Of a DNA stretch of 14,131 nucleotides, positions 4,690-13,237 are shown in pieces. The notes beneath the pieces are model-generated. The model searched no databases. It had not been told where the DNA came from and worked only from the letters and a program-made list of their open reading frames with translations. Made by a program: the position numbers and the translations under genes. The stretch is from CAZQAA01 sp964591255 (GTDB taxonomy: Bacteria > Desulfobacterota > DSM-4660 > Desulfatiglandales > Desulfatiglandaceae): the NCBI GenBank assembly GCA_964591255.1, contig CAZQAA010000132.1, positions 1 through 14,131 of the forward strand, read 5' to 3'. Position 1 is the first letter of the stretch, and each line of letters begins with the position of its first letter.

Positions 4690-7512
4690 TCATAAAAGGA
4701 CCTTTTTCAGAAAATTACCTGTATATGAATCTTTTATCATTGCGATCTCCTCAGGTGTCCCCTTTCCTATCACATACCCCCCTCCCTCTCCTCCTTCAGG
4801 CCCAAGATCGATGATATAATCACATGCCTTTATCACATCCATATTGTGCTCTATCACCACCACCGTGTTCTTAAGCTCCACCAGACGATTCAGGACCTCA
4901 AGGAGTTTCTGTATATCGGCAAAATGCAGGCCAGTAGTTGGTTCATCAAGCAGATAGAGTGTCCTGCCCGTATCTCTTTTGCTCAATTCTTTGGAGAGTT
5001 TTATTCTCTGCGCCTCTCCACCAGAAAGGGTTGTCGCCTGCTGACCCAACCTGACATAGCCGAGTCCCACATCCACCAGTGTCTTCAACTTATTCCTTAT
5101 CACCGGGATAGATTCGAAAAAGGCAAGCGCCTGATTTACCGTCATGTTAAGGACATCGGCAATGGTATTCCCCCTGTATCTTATCTCCAGGGTGTCACGG
5201 TTGAAGCGTAGACCTTTGCATGCCTCACATGTGACAAAGACATCGGGCAAAAAATGCATTTCTATCTTTATAATGCCGTCCCCCTTGCAGGCCTCACATC
5301 TCCCGCCCTTTACATTAAAACTGAATCTTCCCGGCCGATATCCCCTTGCCCGCGATTCAGGCAGTCTGGAAAACAGTTGGCGAATATATGTAAACACACC
5401 GGTATAAGTTGCCGGATTAGACCTCGGCGTCCTGCCGATGGGACTCTGGTCGATGTTAATGATCTTGTCCACATACTGGATGCCCCTGATCGACCTGACC
5501 CGGCCTACTCTTGCCTTGGAACGGTAAAGCTTCTGACATATAGCCGGATAAAGGATATTATTTATGAGGCTGCTTTTACCAGAACCAGAAACACCTGTAA
5601 TACAGATAAAGACACCAAGGGGGATTTCCACATCGATATTTTTAAGGTTGTTCTCCCGTGCACCCTCAATCACGATGGATTTTCCATTTCCGTTTCTTCT
5701 TGATGCTGGCACTGGAATAGAACGCCGACCCGACAGATATTCTCCAGTCAATGAACTGCTGTCCTTCATAAGGTCGTGTGGTGTCCCCTGAAAAACCACA
5801 CGACCTCCTTTAATTCCTGCCCCTGGCCCCATATCGACCACATGGTCGGCGGACAGGATTGTCTCGGCATCATGCTCCACCACGATCACGGTGTTGCCTA
5901 GCTCCTTTAACTGTTTCAAGTTCTTAATCAGCCGGAGGTTGTCCCTCTGGTGGAGACCGATACTCGGCTCATCCAATACGTAAAGTACACCGGCAAGGCC
6001 GGAACCTATTTGGGTGGCAAGTCTGATTCTCTGGTCCTCTCCTCCGGAAAGTGTAGATGAAGGCCGGTCAATGGTGAGGTAATCAAGTCCCACGCTTGTC
6101 AAAAAACCGAGCCGGTCCATGATTTCCTTCAAGACCCTTCTGGCAATATTCTCTTCCTTATGGTCCAACTCCAATACCTTAAAAAAATCGTACGCCTTGC
6201 CTATTGATAATGCAGTTATTTGATGGATTCCCTTCCCTCCAACCCGAACCATCAGACTGACGGGATTCAGTCTGGCTCCGCCGCAGGACGGACAGGATCT
6301 TACATTCATGTACCGCTCTATCTCCTCACGCACCTGATAAGAATCCGTTTCCTCATATTGTCTTTTCAGACCGGGGATGACTCCATCAAAGGGACGACTA
6401 TGAAAATGTCTCCTTTCATCAATATCAAAATAAAATTTTATCTCTTCCCCTCGGGAACCATAGAGAAGGGCATCCTGAACCTCTTCCGGCAGGTCCTTGA
6501 AAGGAGTGTAGATATCGATTCCGTAATGCCGACAGAGGGAATCCAGTATCTGTTGAAAATGTACGGAATATCGATTGGCCCAAGGGGAAATGGCGCCTTC
6601 CCGTAAAGAAAGGTCTGGATCGGGGACCACAAGGTCTGGATCAAAGTATTTTTTTGTGCCCAAACCACTGCAGGTCTGGCACGCGCCCTGGGGATTATTA
6701 AAAGAAAACATCTGGGGAGTCAGGTCAGGGATGCTGAATCCGCAAACGGGACAGGCGGCCTTCTGGCTGAAAAAGAGTTCCCCTTTGTCCGATCCGGTCA
6801 CATCAACAACAGCCTTGCCGTCAGCAACAGAAAGGGTGAGTTCCATGGAATCCGTGAGACGTCGTTGTATATCCTTTTTAATAACCAGTCTGTCCACCAC
6901 CACGCTGATCACATGTTTCTTATTCTTTTCAAGCGTAATGTCCTCATCCAGCATTCTTGTCTCACCATCTATCTTGACCCTTGTAAAGCCATCCTTGCGG
7001 AGACGCTGGAGCAGACGTCCATGCTCCCCCTTCCTGCCATCAATCAATGGAGCAAGGATCTGTACCTTTGATCCATCCGGAAGACCCATAATCTGGTCTA
7101 CTATCTGCTGGACAGTCTGGGACCCGATCTCTATGCCGCACTTGGGACAATGGGGCCGGCCCACTCTGGCAAACAGCACCCTCAGGTAATCATATATCTC
7201 CGTTACAGTCCCTACAGTAGAACGGGGATTCCGACTGGATGTGCGCTGTTCTATAGATATGGAGGGAGATAGGCCTTCTATGGAGTCCACATCCGGCTTG
7301 TCCATCTGTTCCAAAAACTGCCTGGCATATGCTGACAGCGATTCAACATATCTCCGCTGTCCCTCGGCATAGATGGTATCAAATGCCAATGATGATTTTC
7401 CGGATCCAGAAAGACCGGTAATAACAGTCAGGCTGTTCCTCGGGATATCAAGAGAGATATCTTGCAGATTATGCTGTCTGGCACCCCTTATCTTTATATA
7501 GTCGGTAGACAT
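4690..7512 (-). CDS. uvrA: Excinuclease ABC subunit A
   Basis: UvrA is the dimeric ABC-type ATPase that recognises DNA damage and loads UvrB in nucleotide excision repair. The protein is 940 residues, the standard length, and complete. Two ATPase modules are visible: Walker A GLSGSGKS (33-40) with Walker B YVLDEPS (511-517), and Walker A GVSGSGKS (640-647) with Walker B LLDEPTT (854-860). Signature motifs are SGGED (489-493) and SGGEA (830-834). Zinc-binding cysteine pairs occur at 254/257 with 278/281 and at 739/742 with 762/765; another CPKC lies at 122-125. The first signature has Asp at 493 where most UvrA proteins have Ala. The ATG at 7512 gives the standard MSTDYIKIRGARQHNL opening; only a weak AGGA lies 14 bases upstream. 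It is last in the minus-strand series, 59 bases after pdxA, and ends at a strong terminator. Confidence 0.98.
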   Translation of the reverse strand: MSTDYIKIRGARQHNLQDISLDIPRNSLTVITGLSGSGKSSLAFDTIYAEGQRRYVESLSAYARQFLEQMDKPDVDSIEGLSPSISIEQRTSSRNPRSTVGTVTEIYDYLRVLFARVGRPHCPKCGIEIGSQTVQQIVDQIMGLPDGSKVQILAPLIDGRKGEHGRLLQRLRKDGFTRVKIDGETRMLDEDITLEKNKKHVISVVVDRLVIKKDIQRRLTDSMELTLSVADGKAVVDVTGSDKGELFFSQKAACPVCGFSIPDLTPQMFSFNNPQGACQTCSGLGTKKYFDPDLVVPDPDLSLREGAISPWANRYSVHFQQILDSLCRHYGIDIYTPFKDLPEEVQDALLYGSRGEEIKFYFDIDERRHFHSRPFDGVIPGLKRQYEETDSYQVREEIERYMNVRSCPSCGGARLNPVSLMVRVGGKGIHQITALSIGKAYDFFKVLELDHKEENIARRVLKEIMDRLGFLTSVGLDYLTIDRPSSTLSGGEDQRIRLATQIGSGLAGVLYVLDEPSIGLHQRDNLRLIKNLKQLKELGNTVIVVEHDAETILSADHVVDMGPGAGIKGGRVVFQGTPHDLMKDSSSLTGEYLSGRRSIPVPASRRNGNGKSIVIEGARENNLKNIDVEIPLGVFICITGVSGSGKSSLINNILYPAICQKLYRSKARVGRVRSIRGIQYVDKIINIDQSPIGRTPRSNPATYTGVFTYIRQLFSRLPESRARGYRPGRFSFNVKGGRCEACKGDGIIKIEMHFLPDVFVTCEACKGLRFNRDTLEIRYRGNTIADVLNMTVNQALAFFESIPVIRNKLKTLVDVGLGYVRLGQQATTLSGGEAQRIKLSKELSKRDTGRTLYLLDEPTTGLHFADIQKLLEVLNRLVELKNTVVVIEHNMDVIKACDYIIDLGPEGGEGGGYVIGKGTPEEIAMIKDSYTGNFLKKVLL

Positions 7513-7571
7513 GATAACGGCTTGTCATCCTCATATTGTCCCAAATAAAAAAACGCAAAGGCATCTTTCAC

Positions 7572-8597
7572 TCAGGGTTCCTGTGGTGGCATTTGCGCCT
7601 TCCTGTTTTTGACCATAAGAGCCGCCATTCTGATCGCCTCTTTCAAACTTGATGCATCAGCCATTCCTTTTCCGGCGATATCATAGGCGGTGCCGTGGTC
7701 AACAGATGTCCTTATAATAGGGAGGCCCAAGGTTACATTAACTGCATCAGAAAAATGGAGAAGCTTTAATGGAATAAGGCCTTGATCGTGATACATGGCG
7801 ACTACCGCATCAAATTCTCCGGAAGCCGTCCTGACAAATATGGTATCCGGAGGGAAAGGACCAGCTACATTACAGCCTTCATCCAAAGCCCTGTTAATCG
7901 CCGGCCTAATAATTTCCTCCTCCTCTGATCCGAAAAGGCCCGACTCTCCTGCATGGGGATTAAGCGCGGCAACGGCGAGACGAGTTTTTTCTAATCCAAA
8001 ATCCTGTTTAAGAGCCCGGTGGGTCACCAGAATCGTCTTAAACACCATCTCTTCAGTTAAAATATGAGGAATATCTCTTAAGGCACAGTGGATAGTCACG
8101 AGTGATACACGTAATCTTTCTCCAGCAAGCATCATTATATAGTCGTCTGTATCCGTCAGATGTGCGATGAGTTGGGTATGACCATCAAAACGGTATCCAG
8201 CCTGGTGCATAAGCGCCTTGCTGATAGGACACGTTACCATTGCATCCAACTCTCCCTTTCGGATCAGTTCCACAGCCCTTATAATATATTCTGCCATCGC
8301 CCTACCTCCCTTGACGGTAGGCCTGCCCGGGACGATATGATCGTTTTGCAAGTCCGATATTTCCATAATATCGATGGTGCCTAAAATCCCAGCGGCTCTG
8401 GAAGGCATCAGGACAGGGGATATCTTTAACCTGGCCTTGATGGCAGACACAGTTGATGAAATGACCGCCCTGTCTCCTAACAGTACGGGCCGGCAGATCT
8501 CATAGATCTCCCCGTCCCCAAGGGCCTTGACAGCAATCTCCGGCCCAATACCAGCGGGGTCTCCCATGGTAACCCCTATAAGAGGAAGAAAAGACAT
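7572..8597 (-). CDS. pdxA: 4-hydroxythreonine-4-phosphate dehydrogenase
   Basis: PdxA oxidises 4-phosphohydroxy-L-threonine in the DXP-dependent synthesis of pyridoxal phosphate. The protein is 341 residues from the chosen ATG and looks complete. It opens with PLIGVTMGDPAGIGPEI (5-21). The three metal-binding histidines expected from the E. coli enzyme are present at H170 (VTIHCALRDIP), H215 (ALNPHAGE) and H270 (MYHDQG). The substrate-binding GHTQLIAHLT (139-148), the CPISK block (123-127) and SVDHGTAYDIAGKG (298-311) are intact. I chose ATG 8597, with AGGTG seven bases upstream; a GTG at 8606 in frame would add three residues. It lies between the walJ-like gene and uvrA. PLP is the cofactor of HemL, encoded elsewhere in this window. 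Confidence 0.96.
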   Translation of the reverse strand: MSFLPLIGVTMGDPAGIGPEIAVKALGDGEIYEICRPVLLGDRAVISSTVSAIKARLKISPVLMPSRAAGILGTIDIMEISDLQNDHIVPGRPTVKGGRAMAEYIIRAVELIRKGELDAMVTCPISKALMHQAGYRFDGHTQLIAHLTDTDDYIMMLAGERLRVSLVTIHCALRDIPHILTEEMVFKTILVTHRALKQDFGLEKTRLAVAALNPHAGESGLFGSEEEEIIRPAINRALDEGCNVAGPFPPDTIFVRTASGEFDAVVAMYHDQGLIPLKLLHFSDAVNVTLGLPIIRTSVDHGTAYDIAGKGMADASSLKEAIRMAALMVKNRKAQMPPQEP

Positions 8598-8665
8598 AAT
8601 GCACACCTAAGGAAAAGATATATTCTACTGGAAGAATGAAGCCCGTGGCGGAACATCCTTTGTAT

Positions 8666-9454
8666 CTATTCGAGCCCTATAAGTGGTATGGGATCGTCCT
8701 GCCTGCTGACCAATACACTTGTGTCCCGGATGCCACGATCTTCCAACGCAGTCCTGGCCTCATTATATGCTGCTTCTGGATTGTTGTTGATTTCACTCAG
8801 ATGGGCAAGGACAAGATGCCTCAATCCTCCGTCGCAAACAGTACGGAGGAGATCTCCTGCCTGATTATTGGAAAGGTGGCCTTCCGATCCCCGTATCCTC
8901 CTTTTGAGTGCCAGAGGATACGGCCCTCTTTCGAGCATATCCAAATCATGATTAAATTCCATAATCAGGACCCGACAACCCTTCAAACGATCCTCAGCCA
9001 TCCTTGTAGACCGCCCAAGATCGGTCACCAGGCCAATTCGGATCCCGCCTGACGAAAGGACTAAACCTATGGGGTCGGCAGCATCATGACACTTGGTAAA
9101 GGTCTCTATGGTGAGACCATCCATGGACAGGGTCTGTCCCGTATGGATAACCACGGGACTGGTCAGGTTGCCCAGAACCTTCAATCCGTTTTGAAAGGTC
9201 TTGTGATTTGCATAGACGGGAATCTGAAAGCGTCTTGCCAGGGGACCCGCGCCCTTTATATGATCCATATGTTCATGTGTAATAATCAGTGCATCCAAAT
9301 CTGACGGGGTACGTCCAAGCAGTTTGAGGCGTCGTTCGATTTCCCTGCAGCTAAATCCTGCATCTATCAGTACTCTCACATTATCTGTCTCGACATAGCA
9401 TGCATTACCGTTGCTTCCCGAGCCCAGCACAGAGAACCTTATCATCCCGTTCAT
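8666..9454 (-). CDS. Metallo-beta-lactamase-fold hydrolase, WalJ/YycJ type
   Basis: This is a 262-residue cytoplasmic protein of the YycJ/WalJ branch of metallo-beta-lactamase-fold enzymes. Bacillus members are linked to DNA processing and the WalRK locus, and exonuclease activity has been reported for the branch, but the role here is inferred only from family. It opens with IRFSVLGSGSNGNACYVET (5-23), the branch signature. The metal site is THEHMDH (59-65: H60, H62, D64, H65), with further ligands likely H123, D145 and a C-terminal His such as H218. GHLSN (192-196) is also typical. The ATG at 9454 lacks a clear ribosome site; the ATG three codons later (9445) is an alternative. It follows the M16 peptidase gene by 28 bases, so it probably shares that transcript. 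Confidence 0.88.
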   Translation of the reverse strand: MNGMIRFSVLGSGSNGNACYVETDNVRVLIDAGFSCREIERRLKLLGRTPSDLDALIITHEHMDHIKGAGPLARRFQIPVYANHKTFQNGLKVLGNLTSPVVIHTGQTLSMDGLTIETFTKCHDAADPIGLVLSSGGIRIGLVTDLGRSTRMAEDRLKGCRVLIMEFNHDLDMLERGPYPLALKRRIRGSEGHLSNNQAGDLLRTVCDGGLRHLVLAHLSEINNNPEAAYNEARTALEDRGIRDTSVLVSRQDDPIPLIGLE

Positions 9455-9482
9455 ATATCTCTACTTGCCAGCATTACAATAT

Positions 9483-10745
9483 TCAGTCAAATCTTATACA
9501 ACCTCTATCCAAATCTTTCTCTGAAAACGGACCTAATGTAGCAACAGAAAGGCTGCTGTCCTGGAAAACATCATGGGCCACCTCCACTACTTCATCAACC
9601 GTGACACGCTTCAAGTCGGATACTACCTCCTCATAAGGGACATACCTTCCAAAAACAAGCTCATTTTTGGCAATACGCATCATACGGCTTTCAGAATTTT
9701 CTGATGACAGATAGATACTGCCGATCAAATAATCCACGGCAGAGGCCAAGTCCGGGGCCCCTATTTCACCCCTTTTAATCTTTATGATCTCTGTCTGAAT
9801 ACTCTTTAGCACATGGTTGACATGACCAGGATCTGTTGCCGCATAGACTCCCAACAGCCCTGCATCAACATAGGAAGAAAGAAAACTATAGACAGAATAG
9901 GCCAGACCACGATTTTCCCGTACCTCCTGAAAAAGGCGTGAGCTCATATTTCCGCCCAGAATCGTATTGAATATGGCACAGGCAAATCTTTTCTCATTTG
10001 CAAGAGACGGGGCATTTCCACCAAGACATATATGGACCTGTTCTATATCACGAAAATTGACAGAGACACCAGAATTTGAATGGGGGACGCTCCTGTTAGA
10101 ATCCACATTATTACTTTCTAAGGACTCAAAGAACGGTTCAAATAATGATACCATAGACCGGTGCTCTACATTCCCTGCCGCTACCACCAGTATACGCTCA
10201 GGGGTGTAGAACCTGCCAATATGCTTTAGTATGGTCTCCCTGTCTATTGATGAAACGGTTTCAGCCGTTCCCAAAATAGGCATCCCGATGGGATGATCAA
10301 CCCAAAACAGGGAATTGAACAATTCATGCAGGTTTTCGTCAGGACTGTCTTCCACCATGCTGATCTCTTGGAGAATCACCTGTCTTTCCCTCTCCATATC
10401 CATGAGATCAAAAGTGGAATTCAGAAAGATGTCAGAAAGGATATCCGACAGTACAGAAAAGTGCCTTCCAAGCACTCTTGCATGGAAACATGTATTTTCC
10501 TTGCCTGTGAAGGCATTAGTAAGTCCACCTATAGCATCCAGTTCCTTGGCAATCTGGAGGGCATTGCGGGTTTCTGTTCCCTTAAAGCTCATATGTTCAA
10601 TGAAGTGGGAAACACCATTTTCCGATCTTGACTCGTCCCTGGATCCGGTATTCACCCATATCCCCAAGGAAACGGACTGCATATGATCTAACTGTTCTGA
10701 AATAATTCTTACACCATTTTTCAGGACCGTTTTATGATACATCAT
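9483..10745 (-). CDS. M16-family zinc metalloprotease (processing-peptidase-like)
   Basis: This is a 420-residue single-chain member of peptidase family M16, like Bacillus YmxG/MlpA and mitochondrial processing peptidase beta. The inverted zinc motif HFIEH is at residues 47-51, and the distal glutamate ligand is E127 in ILQEISMVEDSPDE, 76 residues downstream as expected. The C-terminal half carries the RGLAYSVYSF stretch that completes the active site in the family. No signal peptide or membrane segment is evident. Natural substrates of these proteins are mostly unknown. I chose the ATG pair at 10745/10742, which lies 14 bases inside the 3' end of pnp. An in-frame start further upstream at 10799 would add 18 residues over the pnp coding region without family similarity. 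The overlap implies coupling to pnp, a common arrangement. Confidence 0.92.
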   Translation of the reverse strand: MMYHKTVLKNGVRIISEQLDHMQSVSLGIWVNTGSRDESRSENGVSHFIEHMSFKGTETRNALQIAKELDAIGGLTNAFTGKENTCFHARVLGRHFSVLSDILSDIFLNSTFDLMDMERERQVILQEISMVEDSPDENLHELFNSLFWVDHPIGMPILGTAETVSSIDRETILKHIGRFYTPERILVVAAGNVEHRSMVSLFEPFFESLESNNVDSNRSVPHSNSGVSVNFRDIEQVHICLGGNAPSLANEKRFACAIFNTILGGNMSSRLFQEVRENRGLAYSVYSFLSSYVDAGLLGVYAATDPGHVNHVLKSIQTEIIKIKRGEIGAPDLASAVDYLIGSIYLSSENSESRMMRIAKNELVFGRYVPYEEVVSDLKRVTVDEVVEVAHDVFQDSSLSVATLGPFSEKDLDRGCIRFD

Positions 10746-12834
10746 CCTGCCCGCTCTCGAGAGCCGCCTTACGGGAAAGACGTATCCTGCCGTTACCATC
10801 CACCTCCAGCACCTTTACAAGAACTTCGTCACCCTCCTGAACCACATCGGTAACCTTGTTGACTCTTTCCCGATCCAGTTGAGATATATGGACCAAGCCG
10901 TCCGTGCCGGGCAATATTTCCACAAAGGCACCAAAATCCATAATTTTCACTACCTTGCCATGATAAAGGTTTCCCACCTCTACCTCTTGGGTAAGATCTT
11001 TGATCCTGTTGATGGCTATCTCGGCGCTCTCCTTGTCAGGAGATGAGATGGTAACTGTTCCATCATCTATAACATCGATCCTGACACCCGCCTCATTGGA
11101 AATCTCCCTTACAGTTTTCCCGCCTGGGCCAATAATTATCCGCACCTTTTCAGGATTTATCTTAATGGTGCTGATAAGTGGAGCGTACTGGGATACCTGG
11201 GCCCTGGGCCGGGAGATGGCACTGTTCATTTTCTCGAGTATGGATAACCTGGCCTCCCTTGCCTGCTCAAGGGCCTTCTCCATAATATCCCGCGTGATAT
11301 TTTCTATTTTTATGTCCATCTGAAGCGCAGTGATGCCACTGCTCGTGCCTGTAACCTTAAAATCCATATCACCGTAATGGTCTTCATCCCCTATAATATC
11401 CGTCAATACTGCCACCTTCTGCCCATCTGAAACCAGTCCCATGGCAATACCGGCCACAGCCTCTTTTAGAGGTACGCCTGCATCCATCATGGAAAGGCTT
11501 CCTCCGCAGACACTCGCCATGGAAGAAGAACCATTAGACTCCAATATTTCGGACACAACCCTTACACAGTATTGAAATTTTTCCTTATCCGGCATCACTG
11601 CCAAGAGTGCCCGTCTGGCAAGGGCCCCATGTCCAATATCCCTGCGGCCCGGGCCACTCAATCTCCTCGCCTCACCCACTGAGTAGGGCGGAAAATTATA
11701 GTGAAAAATAAAAGACCTGGAATAGTCTCCGTAAATGGATTCCATCTTCTGTTCGTCCCACTCAGTGCCAAGCGTAGTGAGAACCATCGCCTGCGTCTCT
11801 CCCCTGGTAAACAGGGCCGAACCGTGAACTCTGGGTAAGATACCCACAACACATTCTATGGGTCTTATATCAGTGAAAGAGCGGCCGTCAATCCTCTTCT
11901 CCTCTTTAAGTATCATCTCGCGGACCATCTCCTTTTCAAGGGCATGCATCAAATCCTTTATCTCCGACTCCCTGCCTTCATACATCTCGGACAGGGCCTC
12001 TGATACAGACTTTACGGCCTGTTTGCTCTTTTGTTGCCTCTTTTTTTTATCAGCAGTAGTAATAACGTCTCTGAGCAGGGGTGCTCCAGCATCAACGATC
12101 TTTGTTTTAAGCTCCTGATCGATATCTTTCTTTGCAATATCCGTTCTTTTGGGGATCCCTGTCGCCGCCCTTAGTTCTTCCTGTATATCAAGCAATGGCT
12201 GGAGGGCCTCGTGACCATAAAAAATGGCATCTATGATGTCGGACTCGGCGACGAAAAGTCCCCCTCCTTCCACCATAACTATGCCGGTACGGTTCCCGGC
12301 TACTATAAGATTAATATCACTCTTTTCCTGCTGGCTAATGGTGGGATTTATAACAAGCCGTCCATCCACCCTGCCCACTCGAACACCCGCAATAGGCCCA
12401 GAAAAAGGGATATCGGAAATTTCGAGAGCTGCGGAGGCACCTAACATTGCCAGGACATCGGCCTCATTTTCCTTATCCGTAGACAGCACGGTAGCAATCA
12501 ACTGGGTTTCATAACAATATCCATCAGGGAAAAGCGGCCTTATGGGTCGATCTATGAGACGCGAAGTCAAGACCTCCTTTTCAGCAGGTCTACCCATGTC
12601 TCTTCGGAAAAAATTACCAGGAATTCGTCCTCCTGCATAGGACATCTCCTGATATTCCACGGTCAGCGGGAGAAAATCGATCCCTTCTCGGACCTCATCC
12701 GTGGATACTGCCGTCACAAGTACTACGGTCTCACCCATTGTCACGACAGCAGCCCCATTGGCCTGTTTGGCTACCCGTCCTGTCTCGATATTCAATGTCT
12801 GACCGTTAATTTCCATAGAACAATTTTTAATCAT
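10732..12834 (-). CDS. pnp: Polyribonucleotide nucleotidyltransferase (PNPase)
   Basis: PNPase is a trimeric 3'-5' phosphorolytic exoribonuclease that degrades mRNA and can also add tails. The 700-residue protein has the complete layout: a first RNase PH domain (about 5-145) with GRIPGNFFRRDMGRP (69-83), a helical linker (about 240-310), and a second RNase PH domain (about 315-545). The phosphate-binding SGPGRRDIGHG is at 393-403, and the catalytic aspartates D483 and D489 lie in DIIGDEDHYGDMDF (479-492). A KH domain (about 555-615) with the GPGG loop (569-572) and an S1 domain (about 622-690) with DFGAFVEI follow. ATG 12834 has AAAGGA ten bases upstream. It lies 77 bases after rpsO, the classic rpsO-pnp pair, and overlaps the M16 peptidase gene by 14 bases. 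Confidence 0.98.
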   Translation of the reverse strand: MIKNCSMEINGQTLNIETGRVAKQANGAAVVTMGETVVLVTAVSTDEVREGIDFLPLTVEYQEMSYAGGRIPGNFFRRDMGRPAEKEVLTSRLIDRPIRPLFPDGYCYETQLIATVLSTDKENEADVLAMLGASAALEISDIPFSGPIAGVRVGRVDGRLVINPTISQQEKSDINLIVAGNRTGIVMVEGGGLFVAESDIIDAIFYGHEALQPLLDIQEELRAATGIPKRTDIAKKDIDQELKTKIVDAGAPLLRDVITTADKKKRQQKSKQAVKSVSEALSEMYEGRESEIKDLMHALEKEMVREMILKEEKRIDGRSFTDIRPIECVVGILPRVHGSALFTRGETQAMVLTTLGTEWDEQKMESIYGDYSRSFIFHYNFPPYSVGEARRLSGPGRRDIGHGALARRALLAVMPDKEKFQYCVRVVSEILESNGSSSMASVCGGSLSMMDAGVPLKEAVAGIAMGLVSDGQKVAVLTDIIGDEDHYGDMDFKVTGTSSGITALQMDIKIENITRDIMEKALEQAREARLSILEKMNSAISRPRAQVSQYAPLISTIKINPEKVRIIIGPGGKTVREISNEAGVRIDVIDDGTVTISSPDKESAEIAINRIKDLTQEVEVGNLYHGKVVKIMDFGAFVEILPGTDGLVHISQLDRERVNKVTDVVQEGDEVLVKVLEVDGNGRIRLSRKAALESGQDDVS

Positions 12835-12911
12835 GTCTCATTCATCCTTTCATCTCTTCACATTTTTAATTTTCATATTTTGCAAGGGCACCATGACATG
12901 CCATCAGACTT

Positions 12912-13181
12912 TTACCTCCGGATACCAAGGGCCTCAATGACTCTTTTATACTTCTCAAGGTCTTTTTTCTTTAAATAATTCAGGAGTCGCCTCCTTTGTC
13001 CCACCAGTTTCAACAGCCCCCGTCTGGAATGATGATCCTTTTTGTGGACCCTAAAATGATCGGTAAGATATTTTATCCTGCTGCTGAGCAAGGCGATCTG
13101 GACCTCCGGTGAACCAGTATCTTTTTCATGAAGCTTAAACTGATCAATTATCTCCTTTTTTATTGCCGGTGTTAAAACCAT
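12912..13181 (-). CDS. rpsO: Ribosomal protein uS15
   Basis: S15 is a primary 16S rRNA-binding protein of the 30S subunit that organises the platform. The 89-residue product has the standard length and hallmarks: KDTGSPEVQIALLSSRI (20-36), LTDHFRVHKKDHHSRRGLL (39-57) and the C-terminal LLNYLKKKDLEKY segment (66-78). AGGAGGT lies just upstream of the ATG at 13181, giving a strong ribosome site. It sits 56 bases after truB and 77 before pnp. The spacer ahead of the start contains a small hairpin that could take part in S15 autoregulation, but S15 leaders vary widely between phyla and I cannot match it to a known one. Confidence 0.98.
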   Translation of the reverse strand: MVLTPAIKKEIIDQFKLHEKDTGSPEVQIALLSSRIKYLTDHFRVHKKDHHSRRGLLKLVGQRRRLLNYLKKKDLEKYKRVIEALGIRR

Positions 13182-13207
13182 CTTTTACCTCCTGTAATAT
13201 TTTCTTG

Positions 13208-13224
13208 GAGAGCCTAAATCTCTC
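13208..13224 (-). other. Small hairpin in the truB-rpsO spacer
   Basis: On the minus strand GAGAG (13224-13220) pairs with CTCTC (13212-13208) around a 7-base loop, 26 bases ahead of the rpsO ATG and just upstream of its AGGAGGT. There is no T-run, so it is not a terminator. It could be a processing site or part of an S15 feedback site; evidence is only the pairing and its place. Confidence 0.3.
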
Positions 13225-13237
13225 AAAGTGCAACAAC

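Noticed and set aside
6575..7189. A 204-codon plus-strand open frame
   Set aside because: It lies wholly within uvrA on the other strand, has a skewed serine/arginine/threonine-rich composition and no recognisable domain. It is an antisense shadow.
12886..12901. A hairpin (GGCA...TGCC) between rpsO and pnp as a terminator or RNase III site
   Set aside because: Only four base pairs and no T-run. The long RNase III stem known ahead of E. coli pnp is not visible here.
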